Source: Ruminococcaceae bacterium UBA7101 (GTDB lineage: Bacteria; Bacillota; Clostridia; Oscillospirales; Acutalibacteraceae). Taken from it: 10,018 bases of DNA. The translations under genes were made by a program, and so were the position numbers. The stretch's first letter is position 1; each line of letters begins with the position of its first letter. This document shows positions 6,196-10,018 of this stretch, one piece after another. The stretch covers positions 1 to 10,018 of the forward strand of contig DKYL01000077.1 of the NCBI GenBank assembly GCA_002493325.1. The letters are read 5' to 3'. Below the pieces are notes generated by a model that saw only the letters and a program-made list of their open reading frames with translations, ran no database searches and was not told the DNA's origin.

Positions 6196-7071
6196 ATGAA
6201 AATGGCAAAAAAAGTTTTAGCTGTTGTTCTTGCTGCTTTAATAGCTGCCGCAGTTTTTGCAGGCTGTTCAAAGGAAGAAAAAAAGCCGGAAGCACCTGCT
6301 GCTGAAAAGGTTAAGGTTATCGACATTGACCTTTCAGACGAGGTTTATGCTTTAGGTGTTAACAAGGATGATGCTGATTTACTTGCAAAAGCAAACGAGT
6401 TTATTGACAAAATTCTTAAGGATGGAACTTTTGATGAAATCTGTACTCACTACTTTGGTGACGGCGAGCCTGTCGGTGTTACATCAGCAGTTGAGGATCC
6501 GTCAAAGGATCAGCTTGTTGTTGCAACAAATGCTGAATTTGAGCCTTTTGAGTACAAAAAGGGCGACCAGTTCTACGGCATTGATATGGAAGTTGTTAAA
6601 GCACTTGCAGATTCACTTGGCAAAGAGCTTGTTATCAAGGATATGAAATTTGAGGCTGTTGTTCTTTCTGTTCAGCAGGGCAAGGCTGATATCGCTGCTG
6701 CAGGTCTTACTGTAACAGATGACAGAGCTGCTCAGGTTAACTTCACAAATTCATACTATAAAGCATCACAGAGAATTGTTGTTAAGGGTGACGACACAAC
6801 ATTTGATGCCTGCCAGACAAAGGCAGATGTAGATAAGATTCTCAACACGCTTGATGCATCAGCAAAAATCGGTGGTCAGAACGGCACAACAGGTCAGTAC
6901 TATGTTGAGGGCTCAGAGGATTTCGGTTTTGAAAAGCTCCCTGCAACATTCGTTGGTTATGACAACGGCTCACTCGCTGTTCAGGATTTAATCAACGGCG
7001 GTGTTAAATATGTAATCATTGACGCTGCTCCTGCTTCAGCTATCACAACTGCTATCAACTCAGTAGCTTAA
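6196..7071 (+). CDS. Amino acid ABC transporter substrate-binding lipoprotein with circularly permuted SBP_bac_3 fold
   Basis: This lipoprotein captures a polar amino acid outside the cell for the permease and ATPase encoded next. The signal peptide ends in a lipobox (FAGC) with lipidated Cys24, then a short Pro/Glu/Lys linker. Residues 39-88 (from VKVIDIDLSDE to DGTFDEICTHYFG) match the segment that normally ends family proteins. Residues 107-288 then match the normal start and middle: VVATNAEFEPFEY at 108-120, GID at 128-130, GLTVTDDR at 170-177, IGGQNGTTG at 225-233 and VIIDAAPA at 273-280. The chain stops at 291 without a second copy of the tail. Arg177 and Asp276, which bind the alpha-carboxylate and alpha-amino groups in this family, are kept. 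GGAGG at 6183-6187 lies 8 bases before the ATG. Codons favour GCT, GTT and AAG, suggesting high expression. Tandem TAA stops end the gene. The exact ligand is not readable. Confidence 0.93.
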   Translation: MKMAKKVLAVVLAALIAAAVFAGCSKEEKKPEAPAAEKVKVIDIDLSDEVYALGVNKDDADLLAKANEFIDKILKDGTFDEICTHYFGDGEPVGVTSAVEDPSKDQLVVATNAEFEPFEYKKGDQFYGIDMEVVKALADSLGKELVIKDMKFEAVVLSVQQGKADIAAAGLTVTDDRAAQVNFTNSYYKASQRIVVKGDDTTFDACQTKADVDKILNTLDASAKIGGQNGTTGQYYVEGSEDFGFEKLPATFVGYDNGSLAVQDLINGGVKYVIIDAAPASAITTAINSVA

Positions 7072-7084
7072 TAAGCAACAATAT

Positions 7085-7118
7085 AATACCTCACCTAAAA
7101 TCGGGTGAGGTATTTTTT
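7085..7118 (+). terminator. Intrinsic terminator between binding-protein and permease genes
   Basis: An 11-pair stem (7085-7095 with 7104-7114, core ACCTCACC/GGTGAGGT) with an 8-base loop runs into six T residues (7113-7118). It lies 13 bases after the binding-protein stop and ends 15 bases before the permease ATG. No promoter is evident between it and the permease, so it probably terminates only part of the transcripts and sets an excess of binding protein over membrane parts. Confidence 0.8.
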
Positions 7119-7133
7119 ATAAGGAATTTAGTT

Positions 7134-7841
7134 ATGAATTTTGGTAAAAAGATAGAAGTATTTTACGATTTTTTTATAAATCACGGTGCTTATAACACTG
7201 TACTGTTAGGTCTTAAAAACACTTGTATCATTGCAGTGCTGGGTTTGATTATCGGTATCGTTATCGGTACAATCCTTGCCACAATACGAGTGCTTCCTAA
7301 AAATAACATCATTGTAAAAATTCTTGATAAAATTGCAGGCTTATATGTAAGCCTGTTCAGAGGAACACCTATTGTTGTTCAGCTTCTTGTATTCTATTAT
7401 GTACTTATACCGCTGATGTCACTGCACCTTAATTCCGTAGCAGTTGCAGTTGCAGTATTCGGAATGAACTCAGGTGCTTACATATCGGAAATTATGAGAG
7501 CAGGTATTCTTTCCGTTGACCCCGGTCAGATGGAGGGCGGACGTGCTGTCGGCTTAAGCTATTCAACCACGATGATGAAAATTATAATTCCGCAGGCAGT
7601 AAAAAACATTCTGCCAACACTTGGCAACGAATTTATTTCACTGATTAAGGAAACCTCGGTTGTAAGCTTTGTAGGTGCAACAGACCTTTATGTAGCATTT
7701 AACCGCATAGGATCAAACAGCTACGAATTTATGGTGCCTTACATTGTAATGGCTTTGATTTACATTGTGCTTGTTGTAATCATTTCAATATTTGTTAAGA
7801 TTATGGAAAGGAGCCTGAGGAAAAGTGATAAAGGTATGTAA
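7134..7841 (+). CDS. Amino acid ABC transporter permease (HisM/GlnP family)
   Basis: This is the inner-membrane channel of the polar amino acid importer, likely working as a homodimer because only one permease gene is present. The 235 residues are typical of the His/Glu/Gln/Arg permease family. There is an N-terminal helix at about 23-49, a FRGTP motif near 79-83 that typifies the family, further helices, and the EAA coupling loop at about 134-152 (GQMEGGRAVGLS followed by IIIPQAVKNILP), which contacts the ATPase. AAGGAA at 7121-7126 lies 7 bases before the ATG. The gene follows an internal terminator and its 3' end overlaps the ATPase gene by 17 bases, which suggests translational coupling. 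Nothing appears missing. Confidence 0.94.
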   Translation: MNFGKKIEVFYDFFINHGAYNTVLLGLKNTCIIAVLGLIIGIVIGTILATIRVLPKNNIIVKILDKIAGLYVSLFRGTPIVVQLLVFYYVLIPLMSLHLNSVAVAVAVFGMNSGAYISEIMRAGILSVDPGQMEGGRAVGLSYSTTMMKIIIPQAVKNILPTLGNEFISLIKETSVVSFVGATDLYVAFNRIGSNSYEFMVPYIVMALIYIVLVVIISIFVKIMERSLRKSDKGM

Positions 7842-8547
7842 TTTAGAAAAAAGCTTCGGTGATAATCACGTATTAAAAGGAATTAATTACGAGATTAAGC
7901 AGGGCGAAAAAATCGTAGTTATCGGACCGTCAGGCTCAGGAAAAAGCACATTTTTAAGGTGTCTTAATCTGCTTGAAACACCCACAGGCGGTGAGGTCTA
8001 TTTTGACGGAGAATGCATTACGGACAAAAAATGCGATATCAATAAAGTAAGACAGCATATGGGAATGGTTTTTCAGCATTTTAATTTATTCAATAATAAA
8101 ACTATTCTTGAAAACATCACCCTTGCTCCCATTAATTTGAAAATAATGAGCAAGGATGAGGCAAAGAAAAAGGCAATGGAACTTCTGGAGCGTGTAGGTC
8201 TTGCCGACAAGGCTGACGCTTACCCCTCACAGCTGTCAGGCGGTCAGAAGCAGAGAGCAGCAATCGTGCGCTCCTTGGCTATGAATCCAAAGGTTATGCT
8301 TTTTGACGAGCCTACCTCAGCCCTTGACCCTGAAATGGTAGGCGAAGTTCTTCAGGTTATGAAGGACCTTGCAAAAGAGGGTATGACAATGGTTGTTGTT
8401 ACACACGAAATGGGATTTGCCCGTGAGGTTGCCGACAAGGTTCTGTTTATGGACGGCGGTTATATTGTTGAGGAAGCACCTCCTGAAGAGCTGTTTACTG
8501 CACCAAAGGATGCAAGACTGCAGCAATTTTTAAAAGCAGTATTATAA
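7825..8547 (+). CDS. Amino acid ABC transporter ATP-binding protein (GlnQ/HisP family)
   Basis: This cytoplasmic ATPase powers the importer. The 240-residue protein is a complete single nucleotide-binding domain: Walker A GPSGSGKST at 34-42, Q-loop FQHFNLF at about 88-94, signature LSGGQKQR at 137-144, Walker B VMLFDEP at 157-163 with catalytic Glu162, D-loop SALD, and switch His194 in VTHEM. The FQHFNLF form and the compact length are typical of polar amino acid importers (GlnQ, HisP, ArtP). Translation starts at GTG 7825, inside the permease gene; AAAGGAG at 7807-7813 is 11 bases upstream and GAGG at 7817-7820 is 4 bases upstream. It is the last gene of the operon, followed 16 bases later by a strong terminator. 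Confidence 0.96.
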   Translation: MIKVCNLEKSFGDNHVLKGINYEIKQGEKIVVIGPSGSGKSTFLRCLNLLETPTGGEVYFDGECITDKKCDINKVRQHMGMVFQHFNLFNNKTILENITLAPINLKIMSKDEAKKKAMELLERVGLADKADAYPSQLSGGQKQRAAIVRSLAMNPKVMLFDEPTSALDPEMVGEVLQVMKDLAKEGMTMVVVTHEMGFAREVADKVLFMDGGYIVEEAPPEELFTAPKDARLQQFLKAVL

Positions 8548-8563
8548 ATTATACATATAGAGA

Positions 8564-8604
8564 AAGACCTGCGAACATATCAATGTTCGCAGGTCTTGTT
8601 TTTT
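8564..8604. terminator. Strong intrinsic terminator between convergent genes
   Basis: A perfect 15-base-pair stem (8564-8578 with 8583-8597) with a 4-base ATCA loop is followed by a G and six T residues (8599-8604). It ends the importer transcripts on the + strand. On the - strand the same stem lies 17 bases beyond the deacetylase stop and is followed by TCTCTAT, a weaker U-rich tail, so it may work in both directions. Confidence 0.9.
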
Positions 8605-8613
8605 ATTAAATTA

Positions 8614-9951
8614 TCAGGTATTGTTATTTATTGTTTTATAATCAACATACTGCTCGCCCGGTGTAGGCATTTCGCCGTTCTTAACCGCAAGCATTTCAGT
8701 TACACCAACAATCTGATAACCGTCCTCAATGAGCTTAGGAACGATTTTCTTAACAGCCTCAACAGTGGTGGGGTAAATATCGTGCATAAGGATTATTGCA
8801 CCGTCATAGACCTGCTTATTGACTATATCATAAATCTTGTCGGGATTTTTTGATTTCCAGTCCTCTGTATCAACAGACCAGTAAGCAATCGGCATTCCCT
8901 CTTTTTTACACTGTTCCTTCATAACGGGTGTAATCATACCGCCGGGACATCTGTAAATTGTGGGCGCTTTTCCGCTTTTTTCCTTTATCCATTCACTGCA
9001 TTTGCTTATGTCTGATTTCGTAACCTGCTTTCCGTAATGCTTATGATCAAAGGTATGATTCCCAAGCTCACAGCCAAGCTCAATTTCCCTTTTAAGACAA
9101 TCCACATTTGAATTATCAACTCGTGAGCCGCACATAAAGAAGGTTGCCCTTGCCCCGTATTCCTCCAGAACATCAAGGATCTGCGAAGTTGTTGAAGCTT
9201 TGCCGTCATACGGATAACCCGGACCGTCATCAAAAGAGAGGGCTACAATAGGCTTTTTAGGGTCAATATCTGCGCCCATTACAAATTTTTCTTTAATTTT
9301 GGTTTCGCAGACATCACTCCATTCACCATACACTTTATTTCCGTCAATTTCAATATATGCTCTGAGATGTGTATAATAAACGTCCTTTGGTGTCAGTTTT
9401 TCGAGCTTGAAGGAGGTCTTTTTACCGTCTTCCATATTTTCTGTTGACTTATCCTTAAACGCATTATCCTTTGCATATTCCAGCTCATAGCCTGACGCAT
9501 TTTTTACCTCCTCCCATTTTACGGATAAAATCCCCTCTTTTGGCGAAGCCGCAGTCTGCTTAGGTTTATTAGGTAAAGTATATATTGTTAATGACTGTGC
9601 TTTTTCACTTTCATAAACCTTTTTGTTAAAATGCTTGAAGGCAGTCACCTCAATATTATAAACCGTTCCGCCGACAAGCTCGTCAAATTCATATGATAAT
9701 GTATCTTCTCCCTCAATTTCCCTGAAAAGCTTATACTCATCAGTATCATTGTTTTTAAGATAAATTCTATATCCCTCAGCATTCTTGACCTTTTTCCATT
9801 TAACAGTGATTGAATCTGCGGTATTTGCCTCCATATTGGCACTTTCGACAGCATCAATACTTTTTCCGTTAACAACAGCCAATGCACAGCAGGCACAGAT
9901 GATGATTAATATTACAGAGCTGATGGTTATTGCTCTGATTTTTTTTGTCAT
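8614..9951 (-). CDS. Exported polysaccharide deacetylase (NodB/CE4) with two fibronectin type III domains
   Basis: CE4 enzymes remove acetyl groups from peptidoglycan GlcNAc, MurNAc, chitin or other glycans outside the cell. With ATG at 9949-9951 as residue 1 (445 residues), an N-terminal hydrophobic segment (about 8-27) is a signal peptide or membrane anchor. Fibronectin III domains follow at about 37-127 and 132-222, and the NodB domain begins at about 234. All five CE4 motifs are visible: SFDDGP with Asp241 (base) and Asp242 (metal), HTFDH with metal ligands His299 and His303, RCPGG at 334-338, DTEDW at 361-365, and LMHD with His390. The frame extends upstream to 9999, but GAGAGGTG lies just before this ATG and the extension would run through the -10 box, so 9951 is preferred. 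The gene stands alone, convergent with the importer. The fibronectin domains may bind wall or dietary polysaccharide; peptidoglycan is the default substrate but is an inference. Confidence 0.92.
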   Translation of the reverse strand: MTKKIRAITISSVILIIICACCALAVVNGKSIDAVESANMEANTADSITVKWKKVKNAEGYRIYLKNNDTDEYKLFREIEGEDTLSYEFDELVGGTVYNIEVTAFKHFNKKVYESEKAQSLTIYTLPNKPKQTAASPKEGILSVKWEEVKNASGYELEYAKDNAFKDKSTENMEDGKKTSFKLEKLTPKDVYYTHLRAYIEIDGNKVYGEWSDVCETKIKEKFVMGADIDPKKPIVALSFDDGPGYPYDGKASTTSQILDVLEEYGARATFFMCGSRVDNSNVDCLKREIELGCELGNHTFDHKHYGKQVTKSDISKCSEWIKEKSGKAPTIYRCPGGMITPVMKEQCKKEGMPIAYWSVDTEDWKSKNPDKIYDIVNKQVYDGAIILMHDIYPTTVEAVKKIVPKLIEDGYQIVGVTEMLAVKNGEMPTPGEQYVDYKTINNNT

Positions 9952-9987
9952 TAAATTCACCTCTCTACCAACAAATTCTTTACTAAA

Positions 9988-10016
9988 ATTATAGTACATT
10001 AACTCTTTAAAATCAA
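9988..10016 (-). promoter_or_regulatory. Sigma-A promoter of the polysaccharide deacetylase gene
   Basis: Read on the - strand, TTGATT (10016-10011) and a perfect TATAAT (9993-9988) are separated by 17 bases. The predicted start near 9981 leaves a leader of about 30 bases before the ATG at 9951. This shows the deacetylase is transcribed on its own, at least in part. Confidence 0.75.
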
Positions 10017-10018
10017 CC

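Noticed and set aside
6196..7071. The swapped segment order of the binding protein as an assembly error, frameshift or partial duplication
   Set aside because: One intact frame carries ribosome binding site, signal peptide, lipobox, both segments, tandem stops and a terminator. The tail segment occurs only once, and the join lies inside a smooth linker, which an assembly error would be unlikely to produce.
9952..9999. Longer N-terminus of the deacetylase from 9999
   Set aside because: It would place the start codon upstream of the TATAAT box at 9988-9993 on the - strand; the internal ATG at 9951 has a good ribosome binding site and begins a typical signal or anchor segment.

Overview
The window looks like chromosomal DNA of a low-GC, Gram-positive anaerobe of the class Clostridia, probably a gut Oscillospirales/Ruminococcaceae-type bacterium. 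This rests on AT-rich spacers, strong AGGAGG-type ribosome binding sites, TTG and GTG starts, sigma-A promoters, lipoprotein and Sec signals, and Clostridia-like proteins (CHAP plus bacterial Ig, fibronectin III plus NodB deacetylase). The genus is an inference. I see no tRNA, rRNA, CRISPR array, insertion sequence or phage gene.

Region 1 (about 27-6050, + strand) is a run of five genes with 14-21 base gaps behind one good promoter (TTGACT-16-TATAAT). The genes are a secreted CHAP cell-wall hydrolase with a C-terminal membrane helix, a membrane-bound CapD/WbpM-type nucleotide-sugar dehydratase, the potassium channel subunit KtrB/TrkH, its RCK regulatory subunit KtrA/TrkA, and an IolB-family sugar isomerase. 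The first four fit an envelope and turgor theme. The IolB-like gene has no other inositol gene near it.

Region 2 (6051-6195) is a dense control region: a 31-base near-perfect palindrome abutting the -35 of a second promoter, then a hairpin that begins at the predicted transcription start.

Region 3 (6196-8547, + strand) is a complete polar amino acid ABC importer: lipoprotein binding protein, permease and ATPase. An intrinsic terminator lies between the binding protein gene and the permease gene, and a strong terminator follows the ATPase. The highlight of the window is the binding protein. Its segments are in a circularly permuted order: the normal C-terminal piece of the SBP_bac_3 fold is at the N-terminus, directly after the lipobox linker, and is absent from the C-terminus.

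Region 4 (8614-10016, - strand) is a convergent gene for an exported or membrane-anchored polysaccharide deacetylase with two fibronectin III domains, behind its own promoter (TTGATT-17-TATAAT) near the right edge.
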